Source of the DNA: Levilinea saccharolytica
Lineage (GTDB): Bacteria > Chloroflexota > Anaerolineae > Anaerolineales > Anaerolineaceae
Length of the DNA: 64,000 nt
Assembly: GCF_001306035.1 (NCBI RefSeq)
Contig: NZ_LGCM01000037.1
Coordinates: 1-64,000 of the forward strand
Direction of reading: 5' to 3'
Position numbers and translations under genes: made by a program. Under the pieces are notes generated by a model. The model saw only the letters and a list, made by a program, of their open reading frames with translations. It searched no databases and had not been told where the DNA came from. This document shows, one piece after another, positions 1 to 8,908 of this stretch. The first letter of the stretch is position 1. Each line of letters opens with the position of its first letter.

Positions 1-1
1 G

Positions 2-1873
2 GTGAGCGCAGCCTTTGCTGTGGGGGCAGCCCTTTTGGGTGCGGTGCTGCTGTGGAAGCCGGGCTGGCTGGCATGGGCGCTGCGCTTGCGTGCGAGCCTG
101 CCGTTGGCGCTGCTGTGGGCGGCGGGGCTGGCCGTGAGCGCGGCGGTGTGCTGGCTGTTCCTGTACACCAAATGGAGCGGGGTGCTGAACGGCCCCTATT
201 TCCGCACGTTGGCCTACGGTTTTGCCCTGGTGGTGATGGCCTGGCTGGCGGCGGGCAAAGCTCCATCCCTTTTCACCTGGAAGGGCTGGCTGAGCGCCGG
301 TGTGGCTTTGGGGATCGTCTTCGCGGCCCTTTTGGCGGCCCAAGAGGTGGTTTCGTATCCTTTCCGCCTCTCCTGGTCGGAGGGCAACCGCCTGTGGGAT
401 TATTCGCTGATGTACGGGCGCGATATTTACAACTATCCGGCCCATCTACGCATTCCGGCCTATATTGACCGCGGGCGGCAGAGCCTGTGGGGCCTGCCCT
501 TCATTTTGCCTTCCGTGTCCATTCTGGGCGTGCGGCTGTGGAGCGCGCTGGTGTACAGCGTGCCCTACATCTTGCTGGGTTGGTTTGCGTTTCACGCCGG
601 GCGCGCACGGGGTTGGACTTTGCTATTTTTGGGCTTATGGACCTATCTGTTCCTCAATCAGGGGCCCATTTATTCGCCCCTGGTGCTGGCAGCCATCCTG
701 GTGGCGGCAGCCTGGCGCGCACCGCTGGCGGCTGCGGTTTTGCTGGTGGGCCTGGCGGGGTATTACGCGCGGGTCAGCCGCTACACCTGGCTGTTTGCAC
801 CGGCCATGTGGGCGGCGATGGTGGCCTTTATCAGCACGGGTATCCCCGGCGTCACCACCGCGCTGCGCCGTTGGGTGCGGGCGGGGGTCCTGGGCGCGGC
901 GGGCGTGTTTGGCGGCTATCTGCTGCCGGAACTGCTGGCCTGGGTTCGCAGCCTGAGCCGCGGGGTGAGCACCGGCGGGGGCGGCGGGGTGGTCAGCATT
1001 GAGGGCATCACCTCCACTTTAGAGCGCCAGCCGCTGCTGTGGAACCGGCTGTGGCCGAACCCCACCTACGCGCCGGGGATTGTGCTGGGCCTATTGATGG
1101 CCGCCGGCCCGCTGGTGCTGCTGTTGGTGCTGTTTGCGCGCCGCCAGGGCTGGCGCTTGGACGTGTGGCAAAAACTGGCAGTGGCGGGGGTGCTTTTGGC
1201 CTTTTTGGGCGTGGGGCTGGTGATCAGCGTCAAAATTGGCGGCGGCAGCAACCTGCACAATCTGGATATGCTCCTGATCGGCCTGCTGTTTTGGGCGGCG
1301 CTGGCCTGGGAGGCGGGCCTGGGCGGCTGGCTGCTGGCGCAGCGGGATCGCCCCTGGTGGGCCGCGGCCCTGACCCTGGCGGTGGTGCTGTACCCCGCCT
1401 CTCAGGGCATGCTCAAGGCGCATCCGATGGATTTACCCTCGCATGAGCGCGCCGCTGAGGTGCTGGCGGTGGTGCAGCAAAAGGTCAGCCATTTTGCCCA
1501 GCAAGGCGAGGTGCTCTTCATTGATCAGCGCCAACTGCTGACCTTTAACCTGGTGGAACAGGTGCCCCTGGTGCCGCAGTACGAGAAAAAGCTGCTGATG
1601 GATGAAGCTATGGCCGAGAATGAGGATTATTTTGAGGCCTTCTTTGAAGATTTGGCCCGCCAGCGCTTTTCTTTGATCCTGAGCGAACCGCTGTGGGTGA
1701 ACTATCAGGGGGAGACCTACCAGTTCGGCAATGAAAATGACGCCTGGGTCAAATGGGTTTCGGTGCCGGTCTTGTGCTACTATGAACCGGTCGAGACGTT
1801 TATGGATGTGGGGGTGCAGCTGCTGACCCCCAAACCGAACCCGGAACCCGGCCCAGAGTGCCCGCGCCCCTAG
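2..1873 (+). CDS. Large multi-pass membrane protein, possible GT-C type glycosyltransferase
   Basis: The 623-residue product is mostly hydrophobic, with about a dozen predicted membrane segments spread over residues 1-460 and a soluble C-terminal part of about 160 residues. An acidic segment after the third or fourth membrane helix (SWSEGNRLWDYS, about residues 124-135) resembles the acidic first exoplasmic loop of GT-C enzymes that use lipid-linked sugars; this is inference, as no diagnostic motif is certain. The GTG at position 2 may be the true start, but the window begins there, so the gene could extend upstream. It is followed 34 bases later by a second protein of the same style, suggesting an operon for envelope glycan work. 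Confidence 0.6.
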   Translation: MSAAFAVGAALLGAVLLWKPGWLAWALRLRASLPLALLWAAGLAVSAAVCWLFLYTKWSGVLNGPYFRTLAYGFALVVMAWLAAGKAPSLFTWKGWLSAGVALGIVFAALLAAQEVVSYPFRLSWSEGNRLWDYSLMYGRDIYNYPAHLRIPAYIDRGRQSLWGLPFILPSVSILGVRLWSALVYSVPYILLGWFAFHAGRARGWTLLFLGLWTYLFLNQGPIYSPLVLAAILVAAAWRAPLAAAVLLVGLAGYYARVSRYTWLFAPAMWAAMVAFISTGIPGVTTALRRWVRAGVLGAAGVFGGYLLPELLAWVRSLSRGVSTGGGGGVVSIEGITSTLERQPLLWNRLWPNPTYAPGIVLGLLMAAGPLVLLLVLFARRQGWRLDVWQKLAVAGVLLAFLGVGLVISVKIGGGSNLHNLDMLLIGLLFWAALAWEAGLGGWLLAQRDRPWWAAALTLAVVLYPASQGMLKAHPMDLPSHERAAEVLAVVQQKVSHFAQQGEVLFIDQRQLLTFNLVEQVPLVPQYEKKLLMDEAMAENEDYFEAFFEDLARQRFSLILSEPLWVNYQGETYQFGNENDAWVKWVSVPVLCYYEPVETFMDVGVQLLTPKPNPEPGPECPRP

Positions 1874-1907
1874 GGTCGGGCAGGAAGCTGTGCATGGAGG
1901 AGAATCG

Positions 1908-3929
1908 GTGAGCGTTTTACTGGAAGCGGCGAGCCTGGCGGCCTGGGGGGGCATGTGTTTCCTGGGCGGGGTGTGGATTGTGCGCGGGGCCTTCCGGCTG
2001 CGCGATAATGAAGAGGTGCTGGTGGGCCTGGGGGTGGGGGTGGCCCTGGAAATCTGGCTGGCTAACCTGTTGGGCCGCTATATGCCCGTGCCGCTGGCGT
2101 TTTGGCTGGCGGCGGGGCTGGTTTTGACAGCGGGGCTGGCGCTTTCGCTGCCGCTGCGCAGTTGGAAAGAGGTCGCGGGGCTGTTCCGCATGCGCATTCT
2201 GCCTTTGCAGTGGCTGGCGCTGGCGGTTATGACCCTGGTGCTGTTCTCGGCGGGGCGCGGGCTGGCCATTTTGGATGATTACCAGAACCTGCCCACCACG
2301 TCCATGCTGGCGGCTGGGGATATCCCCCCGCGCTTTGCGCTGGACCCCAACGTGACCTTTGACTATCACTATTACACCCTGCTCTTCGCTGCGCAGGTGA
2401 TGCGCCTGGGCGATTTGTTCCCGTGGAGCGCGCTGGACCTGGTGCGCGCCTTTGCTCTGGCCCTGTCCTTGCTGATGGGCGGGCTGTGGGTGCAGCGGGC
2501 CACGCGCAGCGCCCTGGCGGGGTGGATGATGGTGGTGTTTGCGGCTTTTAACGGCGGCACGCGCTGGCTGATGCTGCTGCTGCCGGAGGGCATCCTGCGG
2601 CGCTTTTCCGATCACATTCAAATGATCGGTTCGGCGGGCCAGAGCGCGCCGGATTTCTTCACCGCCATGCAGGGCACCTGGTCAGTGGACGCTGGATCGC
2701 AGTGGGAATTTCCCTTTGCCTATGCCAGCGGGATGAACGCCCCCAGCATCTGGACCTATCACTCCGGCGCGGGGGCCATGAGCGGCGTGCTGGGAACCTT
2801 CATCCTCCTGACCCATAACCGCTGGCGCGGCTGGCGGGGCGGGGTGGTGACGGCGGCGGTGCTGGCGGCGCGCGCGCTGGTGGCCGAAACCAGCCTGGTG
2901 CGGCTGCTGGTGGGCTTTGGGGCGGTGGCCGTGCTGTTTATGGCCCTCAACCGCACCTGGCGCGTGCCGCGTTCGCTGTGGCGCTGGGGACTGGTGCTGC
3001 TGCCGGTGTTGGCGGCGGCGGCGGTGCAGGGCGGGGTATGGAGCGGTCTGTTTTCCGGCTTGGTGGGCAAGGTGTCCGGCGCCGAAACGGGCGGCGGTTA
3101 TTTCACCTTTGGCTTCCAGCTTATGTGGCCGCCAGCTTTCCTCTCCAGTCATCTGGGTTTCCTGTCGCTGGCCAATCCCTACCAACTGCTGACGGCGCTG
3201 TTTGAAATTGGGCCGATGCTCTTCACTCTGCCTCTGGCGATCCTGTGGGGCATCAAGGCTTTTCGTGCTCAACGCTGGTACGAGGCCGCGCTGATCGTCA
3301 TGCCCATCCTCAGCCTGTTCACCCTGGTGGTGCAGTACACCGGCAACGCCGGGCCCACGGCCATCAACCGCGTGCAGGCCCAGCTCATCGGCATCACCAG
3401 CGGCGGCTTTGCCATGGCGGCGCTGTGGATGTGGATGGAACGGCGCAAGGCCTGGGTGCGGGCGGCGGTGGCCTCGGTGCTGTTTGTGGCCTGCTACGGC
3501 GGCTTTGTGCTGTTTGGCATTGAGCTGCTTTCGGCCACCCGCCCTATCAATTCCACCTTCATTCAGCTGCTGGACGCGCGTGTGGCCAAGGATTACTGGA
3601 ACCGGCTGGAGCCGGAGGCGGTGGTGTTTGATCCCGGCTCGTGGCGGGCGGTGACGGTGTTGGGGCGTCCCACCAATTCGCACCTGACCTGGTATCAGGA
3701 AAAGCCGGAATGGCCGCAGCTGGTGGAAAATCCCCGGCCGGGCGTGCTGCGCGCGGCGGGGTTTGATTATGCCTATCTCGATTATGCCTATTGGAATCAA
3801 CTGACGCCGGAGATCCAGCAGACGTATGAAAATTCGTGTGCGCGGTTGGTGGCGGAGTATGAATACGACCGCTTCCCCTATGATTTCCGCCGCCTTTATG
3901 ATTTGAAAGATTGCCCGGCGGCCCCCTGA
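1908..3929 (+). CDS. Large multi-pass membrane protein, possible GT-C type glycosyltransferase
   Basis: The 673-residue product has many hydrophobic segments and a soluble C-terminus of about 130 residues. The GTG at 1908 is chosen because GGAGG lies at 1896-1900; an in-frame GTG at 1890 precedes that site and is unlikely. An acidic loop (LAILDDYQNLP, near residue 120) and a later DYHYY stretch sit where GT-C enzymes carry catalytic acidic residues, but I cannot assign a family with certainty. It is similar in organisation to the preceding gene, though not an obvious close copy. The operon continues into a small lipoprotein 27 bases downstream. Confidence 0.6.
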   Translation: MSVLLEAASLAAWGGMCFLGGVWIVRGAFRLRDNEEVLVGLGVGVALEIWLANLLGRYMPVPLAFWLAAGLVLTAGLALSLPLRSWKEVAGLFRMRILPLQWLALAVMTLVLFSAGRGLAILDDYQNLPTTSMLAAGDIPPRFALDPNVTFDYHYYTLLFAAQVMRLGDLFPWSALDLVRAFALALSLLMGGLWVQRATRSALAGWMMVVFAAFNGGTRWLMLLLPEGILRRFSDHIQMIGSAGQSAPDFFTAMQGTWSVDAGSQWEFPFAYASGMNAPSIWTYHSGAGAMSGVLGTFILLTHNRWRGWRGGVVTAAVLAARALVAETSLVRLLVGFGAVAVLFMALNRTWRVPRSLWRWGLVLLPVLAAAAVQGGVWSGLFSGLVGKVSGAETGGGYFTFGFQLMWPPAFLSSHLGFLSLANPYQLLTALFEIGPMLFTLPLAILWGIKAFRAQRWYEAALIVMPILSLFTLVVQYTGNAGPTAINRVQAQLIGITSGGFAMAALWMWMERRKAWVRAAVASVLFVACYGGFVLFGIELLSATRPINSTFIQLLDARVAKDYWNRLEPEAVVFDPGSWRAVTVLGRPTNSHLTWYQEKPEWPQLVENPRPGVLRAAGFDYAYLDYAYWNQLTPEIQQTYENSCARLVAEYEYDRFPYDFRRLYDLKDCPAAP

Positions 3930-3956
3930 GGGCAGGGCGAACTGTGAGGGCTTCCT

Positions 3957-4430
3957 ATGAAAACTTGGATTCAGCGCGGATGGGTGCTGCTGGGGGTGCT
4001 GCTGCTGGCGGGCTGTAATTTGCCAGACCTTACAGCTCCGGCGGGCGGCTCGGCCCAGCCGACCCCGTTGATCATTTCTCTGCCCCAATCGGGTGAAGCT
4101 GAAGGGGGTGCGCCCACGGCCCCCGCCGCGGAAGATACCGTGCGGGCTTTCCTGAACGCTTATCAGGAAAACCCGGACCAAATGAAGGGCTATCTCAGCC
4201 AGAACCGCGTGCAAAAGCTGACCAAGGGCGGAGCGTTGGAGCTTTTGCAGTTCAACGGGGCCTTGGAAGGTTTTTCCATTCAGGCGGCCTCGGTCAGCCC
4301 CACCACGGGGGTGGCCCAGGTGGAGGTGGAGGCCAAGGTGGGCGGCGCGGAGGTGCGGCGCACCTTCATCCTCATTCAAGAGGGCGGGCGCTGGATGATT
4401 GACGCTGTGCGCAAGCCCAAAAAGAAGTGA
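3957..4430 (+). CDS. Lipoprotein with NTF2-like C-terminal domain
   Basis: The 157-residue product has a type II signal peptide: MKTWIQRG, a hydrophobic core, then the lipobox LLAGC with Cys20 as the predicted lipidated residue. A short Pro/Thr-rich linker follows. Residues 55-155 read like a small alpha+beta domain of the SnoaL/NTF2 or DUF4878 kind (TVRAFLNAYQENP near its start, a basic tail PKKK at the end). It is probably anchored on the outer face of the membrane. It follows the two membrane proteins and is the last gene before a hairpin at 4479-4509. The precise role is unknown. Confidence 0.65.
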   Translation: MKTWIQRGWVLLGVLLLAGCNLPDLTAPAGGSAQPTPLIISLPQSGEAEGGAPTAPAAEDTVRAFLNAYQENPDQMKGYLSQNRVQKLTKGGALELLQFNGALEGFSIQAASVSPTTGVAQVEVEAKVGGAEVRRTFILIQEGGRWMIDAVRKPKKK

Positions 4431-4478
4431 CCCGCGGGGTATATTCCGCCCCTGACGTCAACCGAGAGGTACACTCAC

Positions 4479-4509
4479 TTGCCTGGACAACCGCAATTCG
4501 TCCAGGCAA
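4479..4509 (+). terminator. Perfect 10-bp hairpin after the lipoprotein gene
   Basis: TTGCCTGGAC (4479-4488) and GTCCAGGCAA (4500-4509) are perfect inverted repeats with an 11-base loop, followed by TTTGTG. The T-run is short, so it may be a weak intrinsic terminator or an operator. It lies between the lipoprotein gene and the phosphorylase gene. Confidence 0.5.
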
Positions 4510-4599
4510 TTTGTGATAAAATGCAGTGTCAAGCTGCTGCTGTGCAGTGGTTTGTGGGCGGTTTCAGACTGTCCAACCTTAGAGAGAGGTATCATTCAA

Positions 4600-6774
4600 A
4601 TGAAAACAATTCGCAGGGAGATCCCTAACCAATTTCGGCTCCCCCGCCGTATCAGCCGCCTCGGCGAGCTGGCCTACAACTTGTGGTGGGTGTGGAACCC
4701 CGATTCCCAGATTCTGTTCTCCTTCATTGATAAGAATCTGTGGGAAGGCGTGTCGCACAACCCGGTGGCCTTTTTGCAGCAGGTGGAACGCCCGTACTTG
4801 AACGCGGTCACCAATGACCGCTGGTATTTGGAGCTGTACGACAAGGTCATGCAGCGCTATGATGATTATCTGCGCGGCGCCAACACCTGGTACAGCGAGA
4901 AATACCCCAAGCTGAAGCACAAATCCATCGCCTATTTCTCCTTTGAATTTGGCCTGCACGAATCCATTCCGGTGTACGCAGGCGGCCTGGGGGTGCTTTC
5001 CGGCGACCACCTGAAAGAGGCCAGCGATTTGGGCCTGCCGCTGGTGGGCGTGGGCTTTATCTACAACCAGGGCTATTTTGCCCAGCACATCACCGAAGAC
5101 GGCTGGCAGGAAACTCGCAACCTGATCCTCAATTTTGATCAGATGCCGGTCATTCCGCTGACGGACGAAGATCATCAGCCCCTGACCATTCAGGTGGACC
5201 TGCCCGACCGGGCGGTGACGGCGCGCCTGTGGCTGATTCAGGTGGGGCGGGTTCCGCTGTACCTGCTGGACACCAATGTGGACAGCAATTCCCCTGCTGA
5301 CCGGCAGCTGACCGCGCGCCTGTACAGCAACGACCCCGAGGTGCGCATTTCGCAGGAAATCCTGCTGGGCATTGGCGGGGTGCGCGCCCTGCGTCTGTTG
5401 GGCTATCAGCCGGACGTCTGGCACATGAACGAAGGCCATTCGGCTTTCCTGACCCTGGAACGGCTGCGCGAGATGATTCAGCAGGGCAAGACCTTCGAGC
5501 AGGCCGCCGCTGAGATCCGCAAGGGCAACGTCTTCACCACCCATACCCCCGTTCCGGCAGGTAATGATCAGTTCCCCCTGTGGCTGGTGGATAAGTACTT
5601 TGTGCAGGTGTGGGATCAATTGGGCCTGACTCGCGACCAGTTCATTGATCTGGCGCGCCACACCCAATCCTGGGGCGACAACTTCAGCATGCCTGTTTTG
5701 GCCCTGCACCTTTCCAATCAGGCCAACGCTGTCTCTGAGCTGCACGGTCAGGTTTCGCGGGCCATGTGGCAGTTCCTGTGGCCGGAGCGCAAAGAGGCGG
5801 ATGTGCCCATCACGCACATCACCAACGGCGTGCACACCGGCACCTGGCTGGCGCGGCGCATGGGTTTGCTCTTCCAGCAGTATCTGGGACGCGATTGGCG
5901 CGAGCGCGCCGACGACTTGGATTTCTGGTCGCAGGTAGAAGCCATCCCCGACGCCCAGCTGTGGGCGGTGCGCGAGCATCTCAAGCGCAAGCTGATCATG
6001 TTCGCTAACGAGCGGGCGCGCAAGGCCTGGCATGAGGGCGGCAGTCACCCCGTGCAGGTGGTGGCGGGCGGCGTTTTGTTGGAGCCGTATTCGCTGACTA
6101 TCGGGTTTGCCCGCCGTTTTGCCACCTATAAACGTGGCAATTTGATCCTGCGCGATTTCGACCGACTGATGCGCATCATCAACAACACGCGCATGCCGGT
6201 GCAGATCATCTTTGCAGGCAAGGCTCACCCGGCGGATGAACCCGGCAAACTGATCATCCAGCAGGTGTACCGCGCGGTGAAAAATGCCAAGACGGCCGGC
6301 CGGCTGGTTTTTCTGGAAGATTACGATATGAACGTGGCACGCTACCTGGTGCAGGGTGTGGATGTGTGGTTGAACACCCCGCGGCGGCCCAACGAAGCCT
6401 CGGGCACCTCTGGCATGAAGGCGGCCTTGAACGGCGCGCTGAACTTCTCGGTGTTGGACGGCTGGTGGCATGAGGCCTACAACGGCATGAACGGCTGGTC
6501 CATCGGCGACGAAACCGAATACAGCGACCCCAATTTGCAGGATGACGCGGAAGCGCGCGAGCTGTATGACACGCTGGAGAACGAGATTGTGCCGCTGTAT
6601 TACAGCCGCCGCTCCAGCGACAAATTGCCTGGGGATTGGATGGTGCGCGTGAAAGAATCCATCCGTACCCTGGCTCCGCAGTTCAGCATGAAGCGCATGG
6701 TCAAAGAATACATGGACGAGCTGTATCTCTCGGCGATGGGTGTGAAAAAAGCTCCGAACGCGGCGGAAGATTAG
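4600..6774 (+). CDS. glgP: Alpha-glucan phosphorylase (GT35, short type)
   Basis: The enzyme degrades glycogen or maltodextrin with phosphate, releasing glucose 1-phosphate in the cytoplasm. The 724-residue length and the N-terminus (RISRLGELAYNLWWVW) fit the shorter bacterial/archaeal phosphorylase group (TIGR02094-like) rather than the roughly 800-residue GlgP/MalP group. The pyridoxal phosphate lysine motif is seen as EASGTSGMKAALNGALNFS near residues 604-622. The ATG at 4600 is chosen because AGAGAGAGG precedes it and homology begins there; an upstream in-frame extension to 4513 looks non-coding. It stands 20 bases before a membrane protein gene. Confidence 0.93.
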   Translation: MKTIRREIPNQFRLPRRISRLGELAYNLWWVWNPDSQILFSFIDKNLWEGVSHNPVAFLQQVERPYLNAVTNDRWYLELYDKVMQRYDDYLRGANTWYSEKYPKLKHKSIAYFSFEFGLHESIPVYAGGLGVLSGDHLKEASDLGLPLVGVGFIYNQGYFAQHITEDGWQETRNLILNFDQMPVIPLTDEDHQPLTIQVDLPDRAVTARLWLIQVGRVPLYLLDTNVDSNSPADRQLTARLYSNDPEVRISQEILLGIGGVRALRLLGYQPDVWHMNEGHSAFLTLERLREMIQQGKTFEQAAAEIRKGNVFTTHTPVPAGNDQFPLWLVDKYFVQVWDQLGLTRDQFIDLARHTQSWGDNFSMPVLALHLSNQANAVSELHGQVSRAMWQFLWPERKEADVPITHITNGVHTGTWLARRMGLLFQQYLGRDWRERADDLDFWSQVEAIPDAQLWAVREHLKRKLIMFANERARKAWHEGGSHPVQVVAGGVLLEPYSLTIGFARRFATYKRGNLILRDFDRLMRIINNTRMPVQIIFAGKAHPADEPGKLIIQQVYRAVKNAKTAGRLVFLEDYDMNVARYLVQGVDVWLNTPRRPNEASGTSGMKAALNGALNFSVLDGWWHEAYNGMNGWSIGDETEYSDPNLQDDAEARELYDTLENEIVPLYYSRRSSDKLPGDWMVRVKESIRTLAPQFSMKRMVKEYMDELYLSAMGVKKAPNAAED

Positions 6775-6794
6775 CCGGAAAGGATCAGGACACC

Positions 6795-7322
6795 ATGCAG
6801 TTTATTTTGACGCCAGAGGCTTTTTTGGGTGCGCTGCTGATTTTTGCGCTGCGCATCGGCGACATGTCCTTGGATACCATCCGCGTGCTGTTTGTGGTGC
6901 GGGGGCGCAAGGGACTGGCCTGGGGACTGGGGTTCTTCCAATCCCTCATTTTTGTGATCGCCATCAGTTCGGTGCTTTCGAACCTGGATAATTTCCTGAA
7001 CGTGCTGGGTTATGCGGGCGGTTTCGCCACGGGCAACGTGGTGGGCATGCTCATAGAAGAGCGTCTGGCGGTGGGACACATTCATTTCACGATCATGTCT
7101 TCCACCCGCGGGGCGTCCATCACCGAAAAACTGCGTGCCAGCGGCTTTGCCGTCACCGAAATTCCGGCGCGCGGCAAGAACGGCACGGTGTTTGTGCTGC
7201 ATGTGGATGTGACCCGCCGCGACAAGGATAACGTGGAGACGGTGGTTTTGGAAACCGACCCGGAAGCCTTTGTCACCGCGGAAGACGTGCGCCCCATCCG
7301 GCGCGGCTACTGGCGGGCCTGA
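6795..7322 (+). CDS. DUF2179/DUF5698 (UPF0316-type) membrane protein
   Basis: The 175-residue product has three predicted membrane helices in residues 8-85 (motif LRIGDMSLDTIRVLFVVRGR between helices 1 and 2), followed by a soluble ferredoxin-like DUF2179 domain with the pattern ISSTRG-like (MSSTRGASITEKLRASGF). The helix pattern and the DUF2179 tail are typical of the UPF0316 family, whose role is not established. The ATG at 6795 is preceded by AAAGGATCAGG. The gene lies 20 bases after the phosphorylase and probably shares its transcript, ending at the terminator at 7341-7378. Confidence 0.8.
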   Translation: MQFILTPEAFLGALLIFALRIGDMSLDTIRVLFVVRGRKGLAWGLGFFQSLIFVIAISSVLSNLDNFLNVLGYAGGFATGNVVGMLIEERLAVGHIHFTIMSSTRGASITEKLRASGFAVTEIPARGKNGTVFVLHVDVTRRDKDNVETVVLETDPEAFVTAEDVRPIRRGYWRA

Positions 7323-7340
7323 GGCCCGATTAAAAAAGGA

Positions 7341-7378
7341 GTCCCCAATGCCTGTGAAAAGGGTGTTGGGGACTTTTT
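7341..7378 (+). terminator. Rho-independent terminator
   Basis: GTCCCCAA (7341-7348) pairs with TTGGGGAC (7366-7373) and is followed directly by TTTTT. It closes the phosphorylase/DUF2179 transcript, just ahead of the sugar kinase gene. Confidence 0.85.
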
Positions 7379-7399
7379 GGTTTGACCGCGGGAGGCAGC

Positions 7400-8908
7400 A
7401 TGGACGCTTTGGTGGGTTTGGACCTGGGAACGTCGAGCGTGAAGGCGGTGGTCATGCAGCGCGACGGGCGTTTGTTGGCGGCGGCGGGCGAAGAAACTGC
7501 CCTGCACACCCCGCAGCCCGGCTGGGCGGAACAGGACCCCCAGGACTGGCTGGCGGCCAGTCTGCGCGCCCTGCGGCGGGCGGTGGCCGAGAGCGGCGTC
7601 TCGCCGCAGCAGGTGGCCGGGGTGGGGGTGACCGGCCAGATGCATTCGCTGGTGTGCCTGAGCGGCACGGGAGAGGTGCTGCGCCCGGCGATTTTATGGG
7701 CCGACAGCCGCAGTCAGCCCCAGGTGTACGCGCTGCTGCGCAGTCCCGGGGCCGACGCCCTGGCGGAATGGACAGGTAACCCGCTGGCGGCGGGGATGAT
7801 GTTGGTCTCTTGGCTGTGGCTGCGCCAAAACGAGGTTGATACCGCCCGGCGCACACGCTGGCTGGTTTCCCCCAAGGATTATTTGCGCTGGCAGCTCAGC
7901 GGCGACCTGGGTACTGAGGACAGCGACGCTTCGGCCACGCTGCTGTTTGACCCCTTTGAGCGCTATTGGAGCCAGCCGGTGCTGGATCTTGCGGGTCTGC
8001 GGGAAGAAAACCTGCCGTATGTGAACCTCTCGGCGCGGGCGGCAGCCGGGCTGCGGCCGTCTATGGCGGCGGCCTGCGGACTGCGGGCGGGCACGCCGGT
8101 GGTCTTTGGGGCCAGCGATCAGGCGGCGCGGGCGGTGGGTCAGGGGTTATTAGATGAAGGCTGGGCGGCGGTGACCATCGGCACGGGCGGACAGATCTTT
8201 GCGCCGGTTGCGGATGCGCGCGCGGCGGCCCGCCAGGCTCCGCACCGCAAAGCCGTACACCTCTTCTGCCACGCCCTGCCCGACCGCTGGCATTTGCAGG
8301 CGGCCACCCTTTCGGCGGGGCTTTCGCTGCGCTGGCTGCGCGATCAGCTCTGGCCGGGCAGCGATTACGCCAGCCTGGCGGAGGCTGCTCAGGGGGTGGA
8401 GGCAGCCCAGGAGGGGCTGTTTTTCCTGCCGCACCTGGCCGGGGAACGCACCCCGCACCTGGATTCATCGGTGCGCGGCCTGTTCGCGGGGCTGAGCCTA
8501 TCGCACCAGCGCGCTCATCTGACGCGGGCGGTGATGGAGGGGGTGGTGTTCAGCCTGCGTCAGGGGTTAGAGGCGCTCACCACGGCGGGCGCGCCGCTGG
8601 AAGGGCTGCTGCTGGCGGGGGGCGCGCTGCGCCATCCCCTGTGGGTGCGGCTGGCGGCGGATATTTTGGGGCAGGCGGTTTACACCACCGAGCGGGAGGA
8701 AATCACGGCGTGCGGGGCGGCCATGTTGGCGGGGGTGGGCGGCGGCGTGTACGCAGATGTGCGCGCGGCAGTTCAGCAGGCTGTTTCCCCGCTGGGGCAG
8801 CCCGTGCTGCCTGACCCGCAGCGGGCCGAGTTGTACACGCAGGCCTATGCGCGTTACTGCCGGCTGTATCCGGCATTGCGCCAGGCGGGGTTTGCGCGCC
8901 CGGCTTAG
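7400..8908 (+). CDS. xylB: Xylulokinase-like FGGY family carbohydrate kinase
   Basis: The protein phosphorylates a sugar, most likely D-xylulose to xylulose 5-phosphate. The 502-residue product begins with the ATP-binding phosphate-1 motif (ALVGLDLGTSSVKAVV), and has the FGGY signature region GVTGQMHSLV near residue 80 and WADSRS at 98, both typical of XylB, plus GGALRHPLWVRLAADILG in the C-terminal lobe. The ATG at 7400 is preceded by GGGAGGC. No xylose isomerase or transporter lies nearby, so the sugar is inferred from family resemblance. Its stop codon overlaps the stop of the convergent NfeD gene by two bases. Confidence 0.85.
   Translation: MDALVGLDLGTSSVKAVVMQRDGRLLAAAGEETALHTPQPGWAEQDPQDWLAASLRALRRAVAESGVSPQQVAGVGVTGQMHSLVCLSGTGEVLRPAILWADSRSQPQVYALLRSPGADALAEWTGNPLAAGMMLVSWLWLRQNEVDTARRTRWLVSPKDYLRWQLSGDLGTEDSDASATLLFDPFERYWSQPVLDLAGLREENLPYVNLSARAAAGLRPSMAAACGLRAGTPVVFGASDQAARAVGQGLLDEGWAAVTIGTGGQIFAPVADARAAARQAPHRKAVHLFCHALPDRWHLQAATLSAGLSLRWLRDQLWPGSDYASLAEAAQGVEAAQEGLFFLPHLAGERTPHLDSSVRGLFAGLSLSHQRAHLTRAVMEGVVFSLRQGLEALTTAGAPLEGLLLAGGALRHPLWVRLAADILGQAVYTTEREEITACGAAMLAGVGGGVYADVRAAVQQAVSPLGQPVLPDPQRAELYTQAYARYCRLYPALRQAGFARPA

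Noticed and set aside
2682-4379. 565-codon open frame on the minus strand
   Set aside because: It lies wholly antisense to clear genes, is rich in His/Arg/Gln/Pro as expected from reverse reading of high-GC codons, and has no domain or ribosome-binding site.
4579-6471. 630-codon minus-strand frame
   Set aside because: Antisense shadow of the alpha-glucan phosphorylase gene; no recognisable motif.
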